Source of the DNA: Homarus americanus
Lineage: Eukaryota; Arthropoda; Malacostraca; Decapoda; Nephropidae
Assembly: GCF_018991925.1 (NCBI RefSeq)
Contig: NW_024753920.1
Coordinates: 62,001-126,000 of the forward strand
Direction: 5' to 3'
DNA length: 64,000 bases
Below are positions 24,672-36,699 of this stretch, piece after piece. Every line of letters begins with the position of its first letter. Positions within the stretch are counted from its first letter, which is position 1. A model generated the notes under the pieces. It ran no database searches. It worked only from the letters and a program-made list of their open reading frames with translations, and was not told the DNA's origin. The translations under genes were made by a program, and so were the position numbers.

Positions 24672-24839
24672 CACAGGGTATAGTAAAAACAGAAATCCTG
24701 CATTTAGAGTCAGTTGTGATCTGGACGACACAGGAGAAACAAGAAAACTCAATATAGCTACAACGAACAACAAGAGGATGGCCGGCCGAGTATAAGCTAG
24801 CGTACCGTTGATGTTATTGCCTACCCTCTCAAAATTGTT

Positions 24840-25490
24840 CTCTCCCTCTCTCTCTCTATTTCTCTCTCATCTCTCTCCACCTCACTGATGCTACTCCCTC
24901 TTCCCTTCCCTTCTACCTATTCTTTTATTCCTTTCGTGTCGTTTCCCAGTTCCCAGCCTTTTCGCTTCTTTCATCTTTACCCAAGCAAAAAACAACACCC
25001 CCCTATACCCAACACCCTCCTGACGAACGAGTATTTACACGTTCTCTGTCAACATTCCTGAAGGAGACATTCCGTTGTCACCCATCCACTGTCTATCCCT
25101 AAAAACATTATATCCTCATCCTTTCATATCCAATCTTGTTATTCCCCGCATCATCATCATCATCCTCCTCTCTCCCTCCACTAATCCTATTCCTTTATCC
25201 CCCTCCCACGCTTTATTTGGGTCTCTTCTCCTCCTTCCCTACATCCATTCTCCCTATCAGACACCTCATCCCTTTCACTTCCCCCTACACCTTGACACAT
25301 GTTCACTCCCACCCTTCCTGATCTCTCTTCTCTCCCTTCCATCTCACCTCTTCTCTCTCCCTTCCATCTCACCTCTTCTCTCTCCCTCCCCTTCCCTCTC
25401 ACCTCTTCTCACCCCTTTCCCTTCCCTCACACCCCTCCTCTCTCCCCTTCACCACCTCCTCCTCTTCACACCCTCCCTCACACCCCTCCT
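24840..25490. repeat. Pyrimidine-rich tract with a ~30-bp TCTCACCTCTTC repeat
   Basis: CTCTCCCTTCCATCTCACCT is repeated at 25330-25430. The open frames are compositional. Confidence 0.7.
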
Positions 25491-25719
25491 CAATACGCCA
25501 CATTACTCGCCAATACGGATTATCTCACCATAACCCGACAGCTGACTATCGACCTTGACACCACAGGGTCACTAGGGGGACATAATAAATACACAATGAA
25601 GGGTTTAGGAGGTTGGTGTAGTGGAGTGGACTGTCAGTGATCGGGCGGCCATGCTAAGGTGTAGACTGGCTATTGTTCCGGGACCTCCACTGCCTCTCGC
25701 CACGATTTCTTCTTAAACA

Positions 25720-26145
25720 AATATTATTTTTTTCTATCTCCTCTTTTTTCCCCCTCCTACTCCTTCTCTTCCCTCTATTCTCCTTCCTCCTCCTTCTCTT
25801 CCCTCTATTCTCATTTCTCCTCCTCTCTCCCCTCCTCCCCCTTTTTTCTTCCCCTCCTCCTCCTCCTCGTCTTCCTCCACCCCCCTTCGCATCCTCCTCA
25901 TCATCTTCCTCCCCTCCTCCTTCCTCCCCAGCTATTAACAAGAGTCATCCTCTCTCTCTCTCTCTTCACACACCATCATCATTAGTGTCTTATTCCTTGA
26001 TGTTCCTCTCTTCCACGTTACTTTTTATCGCATTTACCAATCCTTCTATCTTCCTCCTCATTCTCCTTTTTCTTTCACTTCTCTTCTCTATTCTCCTTCT
26101 AACACGACAATAAGGCCGAGAGAGAGAGAGAGAGAGAGAGAGATA
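25720..26145. repeat. Pyrimidine tract then (GA)n
   Basis: CTCCTCCTTCTCTTCCC repeats at 25740-25930 and GA at 26118-26142. Confidence 0.8.
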
Positions 26146-26699
26146 TCAATGAAAAACTAAATAGCTCCCGGGAGGTAAATAAATCATTGCATTTAATAAA
26201 CACCGTCCAGACAACACACCCATCATACACCTGCCCTTCAACATCCAGATTTAATTACGCACTAATTAGCTCCGTAAATAAACACCTGCATTTAATATTG
26301 TCCGTACAGGTAAACACACCCCATCATCAAACACCTGAACTTCATTATTTAGAATCTCTCGGCTTCCATACGTCAAGGATAATCCAAGAACGTCAATAAA
26401 GATTTCTTGACGAGCTTCATTAGCACAGAGACGGAATTTTTTTTTCTTTTTATTCATTTCTTTTTTCAGAGCGCCACATAGTGTAGTGGGCGGTCGTTGG
26501 GCAGGAGGCAGCCACCCGTCTCTCTCTCTCACACACACAGAGGTGAAGGTGGGACAAGCTCCCTCCTGGGTAGCTAGTGGCTTAATTAGCTCCTTGTTGG
26601 GGAGGGAGGGGGCAAGAGACGTGCTGGATGATTGTCGTGTCTTACCTGCCTGGCTACCTGTCTAATCTCCTCAGGTCTGACGAGTTGTGTCTCTTCTGG

Positions 26700-26999
26700 T
26701 GTTTTTCGTCTCTCTATCTCTCGTCTCTCTATCTCTCGTCTCTGTTTTTCTCACATACTCCTAACCATTTACTCCCCTCTTTCTATTCTCCCTTACCGTC
26801 TTCTTTCTCTCTCTCTTAATCCTTTTCCTCCCCACTTCCCATCCTTTCTCTATCTCTGTCTCCCTCCCTCTATCTCATCCTACCGTCTGCTCTCTCATTC
26901 TCTTTCATTATTTTCTTCCCCCATCCTCCCCACCTCCCACCCTACCTTCTCTTTCTCATTCTCCCCACCACATTACCCCCCCCCCTCTCTCTCCCAGGA
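26700..26999. repeat. Pyrimidine-rich tract
   Basis: CTATCTCTCGTCTCT triplicate at 26708-26750, then C/T-rich DNA that forms the tract before the exon candidate at 27000. Confidence 0.7.
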
Positions 27000-27053
27000 C
27001 CTCCTCTACTCCTTCACCTCTGCATCACACACTCCTCTGAAGCGGGTGGTGAG
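27000..27053 (+). CDS. Candidate exon after a strong polypyrimidine tract
   Basis: A long C/T tract ending CTCTCTCCCAG precedes GACCTCCTCTACTCC..., read as DLLYSFTSASHTPLKRVV. A GTGAGG donor follows; otherwise the frame stops two codons later. Codons favour C/G third positions. The product is unknown. Short length keeps confidence low. Confidence 0.25.
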
Positions 27054-27098
27054 GTGACTGCTGGACCATCTGGCGACACGAGCGGCAGATTACCTTAC

Positions 27099-27143
27099 CG
27101 TCCAAAGGTCCCCCGCCCTGGCTCCTATCAGCACACCTCCCAG
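27099..27143 (-). CDS. Candidate 45-nt exon
   Basis: Minus strand: ...AATTAACAG / 15 codons (LGGVLIGARAGDLWT) / GTAAGG. Phase 0 at both ends. The acceptor has a short pyrimidine run. It lies head-to-head with the plus-strand candidate at 27000, so at most one is likely to be real. Confidence 0.15.
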
Positions 27144-27502
27144 CTGTTAATTGGGGGAGCGAGCCTTAACATAGATACAACATACGCCTAATTTTACCAG
27201 GTGTTTTCATTGTTGCTTTTAAGGTCACGTCAAGCAGAGTTTTGATTGGGTGGAGTTTATTAGTGCCCGTTGTAAAGAGACGAGAGAGAAGAATATCATG
27301 TGTACACCAGCCTGACTGAAGGAAATTATTGGAATTGGAAGTAACAATTGTAATTAAATTATTAAAACCACCGGAACACTTTCACTTTCGCTTGCAGCAA
27401 AATGACCACACATCCTGCGGGATACTAAATATAAAATTTAACTTGCCTTAAGGATTTCCTCTAGCCATGGACAAGCGGGCGAGTGAGTTTTCGAAGCTCT
27501 GT

Positions 27503-27528
27503 TCACACACACACACACACACACACAC

Positions 27529-27575
<47 letters not shown>
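27503..27575. repeat. (AC)n microsatellite
   Basis: AC run with a single CAACAC slip. Confidence 0.95.
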
Positions 27576-27585
<10 letters not shown>

Positions 27586-28152
27586 TACATCAGCAATAGC
27601 AACAACTGTTTGAGGGGGTGACCGTAGGTGGTGTGTCAGGCGGATCGATGAGGTAAACAAGAGATGATGTCACTGTGAGGTCGGCCAGGTAGAAATAATC
27701 GGCATCTGGATGAAGGGGAGGAGGAGAAGGGGTGTAGAGGGGGTAAGACATAGGGGAAGGAGGGGGGAGGAAAGAGAGGAATGAGGAGGGGGGTAAGTTT
27801 CCTGTATTGATCGTCGATAACCTCGTATATTTGTTCATCTGCGTCACCCTTAAGACCTTCGGTAAACAAGCCCGTGGAGGTGGCAAGAGGACGACAATAT
27901 TGCGAATATATCACAAACCCTCTCATCCCACTCCCTCCCCCTGCCTCCCATCCATCACCCCACTCCCTCCCCTACCTCCCATCCATCACCCCTCCTCCCC
28001 CTGCCCCCCCTCCTCTCGTGACTCATCTAATTTACATACCATATACCGCAGACGCCTCTGGATTAAATAACCTTTTATGCTATGATTATTTTTGAGAGGC
28101 TTAAGGAAGAAAAAAAATAAGACCGTTAAATGAATCAAGAAGTACCGTAAAA

Positions 28153-28190
28153 TATGAGAGAGAGAAGAAGAGAGAGAGAGAGAGAGAGAG
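28153..28190. repeat. (GA)n microsatellite
   Basis: GA run with an AAGAAG interruption. Confidence 0.9.
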
Positions 28191-28387
28191 CAGTAATTAA
28201 GGAAAAGATTACCTATGTATAGAGGTGACCCCGTCTGTATGTGTGATAAGACACGCTGGTATGGTTCGTGGGGGGCTGCGTGTGTGTGTGTGTGTGTAAC
28301 TAGTTATGAAGTATAGCACTGTCTGTATGAGTTTGTATATTGATGTCTATATTATATTTTTTACTTGAGTTAAGTTAGATTTAGTCA

Positions 28388-28459
28388 GCTCAGGTTAGGT
28401 TAGGTTAAGTTAGGTTAGGTTAGGTTAGGTTAAGTTAGGTTAGGTTAGGTTAAGTTAGG
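28388..28459 (+). repeat. Interstitial telomeric repeat (GGTTA)n
   Basis: About 14 near-perfect TTAGG units with scattered TTAAG variants. TTAGG is the canonical arthropod telomere repeat. It faces a CCTAA tract 65 bp away. Confidence 0.9.
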
Positions 28460-28523
28460 TCTATTGAAGTAAAACACATGTAAACCAGTCAAAAATAAAC
28501 CTAGTACCTATAAAACTCTCCAA

Positions 28524-28555
28524 ACCTAACCTAACCTAACCTAACCTAACCTAAC
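28524..28555 (-). repeat. Interstitial telomeric repeat (CCTAA)n, inverted relative to the 28388 tract
   Basis: Six CCTAA units in the opposite orientation to the preceding TTAGG tract. The two could pair as a hairpin around a 65-bp spacer. Confidence 0.9.
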
Positions 28556-28774
28556 TGAATATTTCATCACCCAAAACTTATTCATAGATACAAATGAACA
28601 ATGATAATAAACGAAAGACTAAATGTATATAGCCGATTCACATATTATACACAACATAATTAAAAAAATATATAATTACGTCAAGTGAAGGATGAATTGA
28701 TATAATCAGTCTAAAATTAATAATATATTTATTGTTATATTTAGAATTAGTTAAAACAGATTCTCGAGGTTAAT

Positions 28775-28776
<2 letters not shown>

Positions 28777-28825
<49 letters not shown>

Positions 28826-28830
28826 TTCTC
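28777..28830. repeat. (CT)n microsatellite
   Basis: About 23 CT units. Confidence 0.95.
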
Positions 28831-28915
28831 TCTCATTTCCCTCAAATTTAACGACACAGACAAAGCAAATATAGTCATCCTCCAGAATCCCATGAGCTGG
28901 TTGATGACGCTATGT

Positions 28916-29120
28916 AATCCATCCTCACCGGGACGCGCTATACACTGATCCATCCTCACCGGGACGCGCTATACACTGATCCATCCTCACCGGGACGCGC
29001 TATACACTGATCCATCCTCACCGGGACGCGCTATACACTGATCCATCCTCACCGGGACGCGCTATACACTGATCCATCCTCACCGGGACGCGCTATACAC
29101 TGATCCATCCTCACCGGGAA
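28916..29120. repeat. 31-bp minisatellite
   Basis: Seven nearly identical units, CCATCCTCACCGGGACGCGC plus TATACACTGAT. Very high identity implies recent expansion or homogenisation. Confidence 0.95.
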
Positions 29121-29219
29121 GCAGGGAAAATAATTATACTGTTTACTGTTACCGGGACCACCCAGTACTGTATCCTGACTCAAACCCGGAACCTAACCCA
29201 GATTACACATATAAAATCG

Positions 29220-29243
29220 CGGTTAGGTTAGGTTAGGTTAGGT
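29220..29243 (+). repeat. Short interstitial TTAGG tract
   Basis: Four to five GGTTA units next to a 31-bp minisatellite and a long (AC)n tract. Confidence 0.7.
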
Positions 29244-29306
29244 CAGGGAAGATAAGGTCCCACGTCCAGGGATAAGTAACCTCTTACCCTACACCTACCA
29301 CAAGTA

Positions 29307-29445
<139 letters not shown>

Positions 29446-29967
29446 CCTCACACACTCCTCACACCCTTACCACACTCCCTCCGTCCACACACACACACAG
29501 GCTTAGCTAGTATTTCATATTTAATTGAATCTGCCACAGTAAATCCTTTTATAAATGTATAATTCAGGGAAAAACGCCCAGATATTTTTTCCCCTTACCA
29601 AAACAATATAACTTTATTTATGAATCGACCCAATACAATATATGGATCATTAATGCATAATAAGGCTATATCTGGAATTGGAGAATGGGTCGGTTCGTGT
29701 GAGGTTAGGACACAGCAAAATGATGATAGTGTGACTTTACAACACGACAAACTGGTGGTAGTAAGAGCTTAGCACATAATAAACTTACATCAAAGAAAAC
29801 GAACAAGCAATGGACTGACACTATAATCCAGGACGAACACATCTATGACCTTTGACCCGCGGGATAGTCATATTAACACGTCAGCATATGAGGCGGCTAA
29901 TCCTCGACAGGCCTTCGAGGACGACAGTTTCCCAGGATCACTTGACTCTTGTTTACCTATGGGATGA

Positions 29968-30500
29968 AGTCCGTCCGTCCGCCCGTCCGTCCGCCCGTCC
30001 GTCCTCTCTCTCTCTCTTCCTCTCTCCTTCACTTGTTTACTCAACTGCTCCTCCTCTCTCATTCTCTCTATCTCCCCCTTCTTCCCCCATCTCTCTCACT
30101 CTATCCACCCTATTTACTCACCTGCTAGTTCCCTCTCCCTCTTTTTCTCTCTCTCCTTCCTCTTCCTTCCCTCTCCCCTCCTTCACATCAGCGCTCCTCA
30201 TTACCCCGCAGTATCACTCATGTTTCCCCTTCAAGCTACACCTCATCTCTCTCTCTCTCTCTCTCTCATACCATACCTACCCTTATCTCCCTCCCACAAA
30301 TCTCCTTTCTCGTCCTTTCCATCTCTCACACACTCTCCCACACTACACCTTTTCTTCCTTACTATCTCCCTCATTTATAAACTCTCTCTCTCTCACCTCT
30401 TCAACACCTCCCTCTCACACACCTCTCCTCCCTCTCACACACACTTCCCCTCTCCACCTCTCACCCTGCCTCCCCTCGACTGAGTCACTCCCCACCCCTC
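29968..30500. repeat. (GTCC/GCCC)n then pyrimidine-rich tract
   Basis: GTCCGTCCGTCCGCCC at 29968-30004, then about 480 bp rich in C/T. The 236-codon frame is compositional. Confidence 0.8.
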
Positions 30501-30633
30501 GTTTCCCCCTCAGTGCAGGGAGAGAGGCGCCTCCCTCCCCAGAGCTAATGATCATTCCATAAAAGTTGTTGTTTTGTCGACAAGATGAGCAGCAACTAAC
30601 CGTAATGACTGTAATTATAACGCACATTTAGAT

Positions 30634-30862
30634 TACACACACACACACACACACATACACACCACACACACACACACACACTACAAAAATACACGCACAC
30701 ATACACACATTGTATACACGCGCACACACTTCATACTCGCGCGCCCACACACACACTCCATGCACATGCACTTACGCACACACACACACACTCCATGCAC
30801 ATGCACTTACACACACACACACACACACCCACTTCATACACACACACATACATACAACTCAT
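30634..30862. repeat. Interrupted (AC)n with CTCCATGCACATGCACTTAC duplicate
   Basis: AC-rich block with a ~38-bp unit repeated twice. (GA)n follows at 31001-31027. Confidence 0.85.
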
Positions 30863-30995
30863 ACATTGGCCTTCCCTTTCTCCAGTGTGTCATAGGTCAC
30901 ATTCTCCCTCCCCCCTGGACCACTCTGCCTCTCACACCTCCACTGGCAGCATTCATATTATTCAACCTTGATTCGCTGTGAGGGAATGTTGTAAT

Positions 30996-31027
<32 letters not shown>

Positions 31028-31171
31028 TATTCTTCAGGTGTGGTGGAATGACTAGGTTCTTGTCTCCGTCTGTTATTGTTGGCTGTCACGAGTACCTGCC
31101 CAATCCCCCTTCCTCGTCCTCCCTCTCCCAACCCCCACCTTCCCCTTCCAAACTACATTTTACGACTTACA

Positions 31172-31172
31172 A

Positions 31173-31262
<90 letters not shown>
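31172..31262. repeat. (AC)n microsatellite
   Basis: About 45 units, uninterrupted. Confidence 0.95.
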
Positions 31263-31263
<1 letters not shown>

Positions 31264-31374
31264 ACTTAAAGATATACATGTTTGTTCTTTCTATAGGTCA
31301 ATCTGGTCAACGGATTTAATAAACTTTTAAAGAGGATAACGTTTATTTTCTTCCTATTTACTCACAGTGTCCCC

Positions 31375-31870
31375 TCATTGTCGTCACGTGATCTCTACCC
31401 TCACTCACTCCCCTCACTTGTCTTCTACTCTTCCCCATTCCCTCATGTGATACTCATTACCTCCCCATTTCCCTCATGTGACATCCACTCTCCCTCACTA
31501 CCTCATTAGGCCTCCCCTCTCCTACCTCTCCCCCCTCAATAAACTATACCTTCACCCCACACCTCAGCTAGGCCTCCCCTCTCCCTCAACTAGTCTCCCC
31601 TCTTCTTCCCTCCTTTATCACCTTCACTTAGCTACAGTATCATCCTCCCCTCTACCCTCTCTTCCTCACTAATACTTCACATCTCATCTTCCTCCTCTTC
31701 TCTCTCCCTTCTCCCTATCCCTCACCTGGCTTCCTCGCCTTCCCTCCCCTCATTACCCTTGATAGGCATCCTCTCTATATCCCCTTCCTCGATAGGCCTC
31801 CTTTCCTCCCCTTGCTCACTGTAGGTTTCCCTCGTCCCTCCCTTCCCCTCCCTTCCTCACATCACGTCTC
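31375..31870. repeat. Pyrimidine-rich tract
   Basis: Recurrent CCTCACTT/GGCCTCC(T/C)C segments. No supported frame. Confidence 0.7.
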
Positions 31871-32064
31871 CGATCCTCCCTCCACTTGCCTTCTTCCCCC
31901 CATCGCCATCTTCTGACCGGGGTGTGTAGAGGGGGTGGGGGCAAAGGTCTCCGTCTAGGCCTCAGATAAAGTGACCTGATAGGGAGGTAAATGAATTTTG
32001 TAATGGCTTCTGGGTGGCGCGGTAAGTCTTGCTGGAAACACACCTCCCTCCTCCGTGCACCGCT

Positions 32065-32100
<36 letters not shown>

Positions 32101-32690
32101 CGACACTCCAGCTTCCTGAACTATAACGTCAACAAGGGATGGAAAATTTAAGCATTATTACACCATCATCAGAGAGGAAAGAGAGGGAGGAAGTACGGGG
32201 AGAGAGGTAGTAAAAAGGGAAGAGGTAAAAGGGAAGGGAGAAAGGGAGTAAAAGAGGAGAAGAGAAGATGGTAAAAACAGTACCCACACCTCACCAACAA
32301 CTAACAAACTATATGTCTTGATTTAGTGGTACTCTTAAGTTTACTTCTACTAAACACAAACAAAACCCCATTGATGAGCCTGGTGCCACAAACAAACAAA
32401 CAAGAACAACTGCCACAACTACACAGCATATCAACACATACACTCCCCCCTGTTGCTTCACCATCTCCCTCTAAAACACAAACACCCACACACACACACA
32501 CACACAAACAGACAAGACAGGCAATCAGAAAAAACACCCACCCACGCACCACCCACACCCACGCCCTCACCCACACCCACGCCCTCACCCACACCCACAC
32601 TCACGCACCACCCACACTGACATATACACACATAAAGACATCCACCTACCCACACACACACACACATCCACCTACCCCCCCCCGACGATC
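32065..32690. repeat. AC-rich block with 18-bp ACGCCCTCACCCACACCC repeat
   Basis: (AC)n at 32069-32098 and 32487-32508; the 18-bp unit at about 32553-32605; further AC to 32670. Confidence 0.85.
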
Positions 32691-32966
32691 AATCCACACC
32701 CAAAATACACAACAGGAGGAGAAAATTTTCGGTCACCATATAAGCTTTTCTCAACCTTTATCGGTATCGACCAGGTGTACTCACTCACCACCCCCGCGTT
32801 ATCACACCCATCGCCGCCACCACGGTCATTAATGGGGGCGGGTGGATGGGGGTAGAGGATGGGTGGGGGATGGAGGTGGGGGGAGTCACAGTTTACCGCC
32901 GTGAAGTCCTCGCCTACGTTAGGACTTTATGGCGGTATCTACAGAAGTAAGGTTGCTGAACGGGTA

Positions 32967-32968
<2 letters not shown>

Positions 32969-33024
<56 letters not shown>
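32969..33024. repeat. (AC)n microsatellite
   Basis: About 28 units. Confidence 0.95.
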
Positions 33025-33027
<3 letters not shown>

Positions 33028-34040
33028 AGGATTTACATAGTCAATTTGTTGCCAAAGCCCAAACATAATAAAACAACACGACATTATACTCCCGCGGGAA
33101 ATTAGGTCTGAAATTCACTACATTGTCATTTATTTGTGTTTATTTATCTTCTTTTATAAACAGAAAATAATAGAATTTTTTGTGGGTATGAACGTGATGT
33201 ATGGACACATGTAACCGCCCCACTGAAGCCTTTAATTAATACAGTCGAGATATTTTTATAATTCGTAACAATGACCAATAGCTGTGACCTACTGACCTTA
33301 CCTCATTACGCAATAGGTCATTTTTATAAATGGTAATTATCCATTATATGATTAAGTTTAAAAGTACCTCAGAAGAAAATAAAATTTGAAATGAATGAAG
33401 AAAATTTGTTTTATAAGTTTGTGGTTTTAACATTTCAATTAAATACTTGAATTGATGTTAATCTTAAAGTGATTTTAACCTTTGAGCTAATTACAATACT
33501 AGATTTTGTTATGGTTATCCAGAGGTATTACCACCACTCATGTCTTAACTTGCGGATGGGCAGGTTTTACATAACACACGGTCAGATGAACTCGCGGACC
33601 AAGGAGAATGAATCCTTAACAACACTCCTACGTAGAAAATGTAGTACAGTATCACCTAAAGATGTTAATATACACACAAGCCTGAGTATATCACTTTTCA
33701 CGTGGCAGAGTCGCAATATTAGAGCAAACTTATGAATGAATGGGTAGTAAGCAGTCTTGTAACTATGGGGCAGATTGATGGAAAAGATTTAATTCCTGGA
33801 AGTAGGAATCTTACCTTCCATCGTCTATAAATCCTCTCCTTCAAAATCTGTAAGAAAAACCTACCATCTCCTCCAGAAACTATAGACTATTAACTTCAAC
33901 GATCGAGGGATTTCTCTTTGAGCCCATCCAGTCTAGTCCAGCCACTCAGCCCTCAGCCCCAACACACCACAAACACCTTTTGTATTTCCTACCAATACCA
34001 CGAAAACCTTATTTATTTCCCGGCCAAGACAGCTGGCAGG
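33025..34040. other. AT-rich DNA, no gene called
   Basis: An 88-codon plus frame (33469-33735) is not low complexity but has no supporting signals. Confidence 0.4.
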
Positions 34041-34163
34041 GCGAGAGTGAGAGAGAGAAAGAGAAATTGGGGAGAAGAGGAATGTGGGAACGGAGAATGA
34101 GGAGGGGTGGGGAGGAGGGGGAGATTATCGGCGATGGTGGCCCTCCTCCCCTCCCCTCTCAAG

Positions 34164-34272
34164 CCCCAAGGGAGAGATAACTGTCAGGGTTGTGGTGGTA
34201 GTCCCTGTGTTATCCTGACCACGGCCAGATCCTCCCTAACCATCCACGGTGGTCAGTGGGAGGCAAGATCAG
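34164..34272 (+). CDS. Candidate internal exon with Cys/Gly motif
   Basis: A pyrimidine tract (CCTCCTCCCCTCCCCTCTCAAG) leads into an open frame of 36 codons plus 1 nt that includes RDNCQGCGGSPCVILTTARS and then SLTIHGGQWEARS. It ends at CAG/GTAAGC, a strong donor. The other two plus frames contain stops. Three cysteines and clustered glycines suggest an extracellular or metal-binding segment, but I cannot name a family. One of the better plus-strand exon candidates. Confidence 0.35.
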
Positions 34273-34377
34273 GTAAGCAGGGTGTGAGGCGACTAATACC
34301 CACAGTAAGTACACCAGGTAGAAGACTTCTCACTAACTTCAACGATAATTAAGATAAACAAATGAAGAGAAACACAA

Positions 34378-34378
34378 A

Positions 34379-34464
<86 letters not shown>
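34378..34464. repeat. (AAT)n microsatellite
   Basis: About 28 units, giving poly-Asn/Ile/Tyr artefact frames. Confidence 0.95.
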
Positions 34465-34465
<1 letters not shown>

Positions 34466-34559
34466 GGTGTCCACTCTTCCCGCAGGCAGCTACACCCACC
34501 ACTACTACAAAGGTCGACCCTTACCAACACATCTCACAAGCTTCCTCAGAGGACCATAA

Positions 34560-35560
34560 GGAGAGAGTGTGTAAGAATGCACAAGAAGTATAAGATCCAC
34601 CATGGGCACAGACAACATCAGCATAAACCACACTCGTAAACTTGACGGAATTTATTAGAATTACAAGGTAGAGTCTCCGCCCAAAACAACATCGAGATTC
34701 TAATGCATAGTAAAATTGGTAGAGTCTGCGGCATAGCATAAGTGACTACCAGGTGTATAGCATTGATAACAGACTATACTTTGCACGACGTATCTTGGTC
34801 AATATAAAATAAATTCCTGACCTGACGTAAATATCCTGTAGACCGCACGCTGTAGTGGCATCATATAACGCCAATGGGTTTATACTGTATGTACTATATA
34901 TTCTGAGCCCCCAGACGAAAGACACATATCTATCTCTGTCTCAGATAACTGGTACAGAGTTCCTCCCCTCAACAGAGATAAACAGCAATACAGAGGGTAG
35001 AGCGTCCCAGTCGTAAGATTAAGGACGTTTGGCAGTGTCCCCCTTCCCCCACCATGGCCACAAGACCCACCCCTACCACCCCCCTCCCTCCTGTCCTATT
35101 ACCTATCCACGTCTTCTGTATCTTCACTATCCAATTACATTCAACCTATTTTCTATCCAGGTTTCCATTTGTTAACTTAATCTACGCTGTTTTCTTCCCT
35201 ATTTCACACAACTAAATTAAATTATTGTTTTTTGTTTATATTCTTAAAAGTTATTATATTTTGTCTCTTCTGTAAAAAGAAATATAGAGTTTGTTGTTAA
35301 AGTAATTTATATTTCCTTCATTTCAAGAACCACTCACTCGATTATTTTTCGATTGAGACACACACGAACACACAGACACACAAACATACACAAACATTGA
35401 CACACACACAAACATACACACCCTGCACCTTTACCCATTAACACCTTAAAAAACAAAAACAAAATTACTTTACATTTCTTGCCTCTCCTACTTTATTATC
35501 CCCTCCTTTTTCTTTCTTCTGCTTACCTCCCCTTCCTCTTCTTACCCTCTCCTCCCCTTC
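34560..35560. other. No gene seen
   Basis: AT-rich, with an AC-rich patch at 35355-35420 and a pyrimidine tract from 35510. Confidence 0.5.
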
Positions 35561-35573
35561 CTCTTCGTCTTAC

Positions 35574-35682
35574 CCTCTCCTCCTCCTCCTCATCTTTATT
35601 CCGCTGGTGGCGCCGCTGCTCCTCCTCGGACCCCGGGTAATGACTCAGGGCTACAGGGATCACCGTGCCAGCATCACCCTCC
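35574..35682 (-). CDS. Candidate exon (charged, 36 codons), strand ambiguous
   Basis: Minus strand: acceptor ...TTCTTGTTGTATGAGCCAG, then EGDAGTVIPVALSHYPGSEE, continuing into QRRHQRNKDEEEEER, then GTAAGA donor. The frame continues open to TAA if the donor is not used. The plus strand offers a rival: after ...ATGACTCAG, GYRDHRASITLPGSYNKN runs on to a GTAAGC donor near 35718. A GC-rich island in repeat DNA supports some exon here; the strand is unresolved. Confidence 0.3.
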
Positions 35683-35954
35683 CTGGCTCATACAACAAGA
35701 ATATACCGACCATTTATGTAAGCATTTCTCAAGCACACACCAAACACACACACACACACATTATATACACACACACACATTCATTACATAATATACATAG
35801 ACAGATATATACTCGTATATATAATCCCCCCACATACACACATCCGAACCTAAAGTGACCTGACCTGACCTAACACGGCCCGACCTGACCTAACCTCACA
35901 CAAATATACTAAAATTAATAAAATCACATCTAACTGTTCACAAGCAACGAAAAA

Positions 35955-36165
35955 TGAATCTTACTGACACGTATCACTTGGACTATTTCTGTTCATCATG
36001 CTAAAATCTACGCTACAAATGACTCAAAACATGATAGTGAGGTTCATTATTAACATGAGAACAAGACATCACGTTGGTCACACTCCTACAATCACTGGAC
36101 ATGTTAAGTGTGACGGATAGAGTGAAGAAACTGAGGGATATGAACGGGCAGGGAACTCGAGTGAA
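35955..36165 (+). mobile_element. Decayed non-LTR retrotransposon fragment (reverse-transcriptase C-terminal region), copy 1
   Basis: Broken frames spell YHLDYFCSSC, LQMTQNMIVRFIINM and, in another frame, LQSLDMLSVTDRVKKLRDMN. These match copy 2 near 44.1 kb and the usual end of the RT domain of LINE-like elements. An internal deletion and frameshifts make it non-functional. Confidence 0.6.
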
Positions 36166-36177
36166 CATAATTTTATG

Positions 36178-36425
36178 GTAGTGGGTGGTAGTGGTGGTAG
36201 TGGGTGGTAGTGGTGTTAGTGGGTGGTGGTGGTGGTAGAGTGTTGTGGTGGTGGTAGTGGGTGATAGTGGTAGTGGGTGGTAGTAGTGGGTGGTAGTAGT
36301 GGTAGTGGTTTAGACAGACGGTATGCTTGATGAAGTGGTGATAGTTGTGGAGAAGTGAAATGATAGTGGTGGTTGATGTGGTGGTGGTGGTAGTAGTGGT
36401 AGGGATGGTGGTGGCGGTAGAACGA
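36178..36425. repeat. (GGT/AGT)n array
   Basis: GTAGTGGGTGGTAGTGGTGG variants. AACAAACAACCA repeats follow to 36560. Confidence 0.85.
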
Positions 36426-36699
36426 GAAACAACAAAAAAACAGTCAACTTATAACAAACAACCAACTACTGTAATCACCATAAACAAACACAATCAACCA
36501 ACAACAACTATCACCACCACAAACAAACAACCACTATAAACAAACAACAAACATCACCATAAACACAGATTCAAATACATCAAACAAGCAAAAAAAAAAA
36601 ACTCATCCAGGGTTCAGGCGAGGTCAGAGGACAACAGTATGGCACTATTTACACTGGCTGGCGATTGATGACCCGAGCTGCCCTAATCCCCCGTGGTAA

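Noticed and set aside
29852..30562. 236-codon plus frame
   Set aside because: Pyrimidine-rich low complexity.
33469..33735. 88-codon plus frame
   Set aside because: No splice sites, promoter or recognisable motif; AT-rich chance frame.
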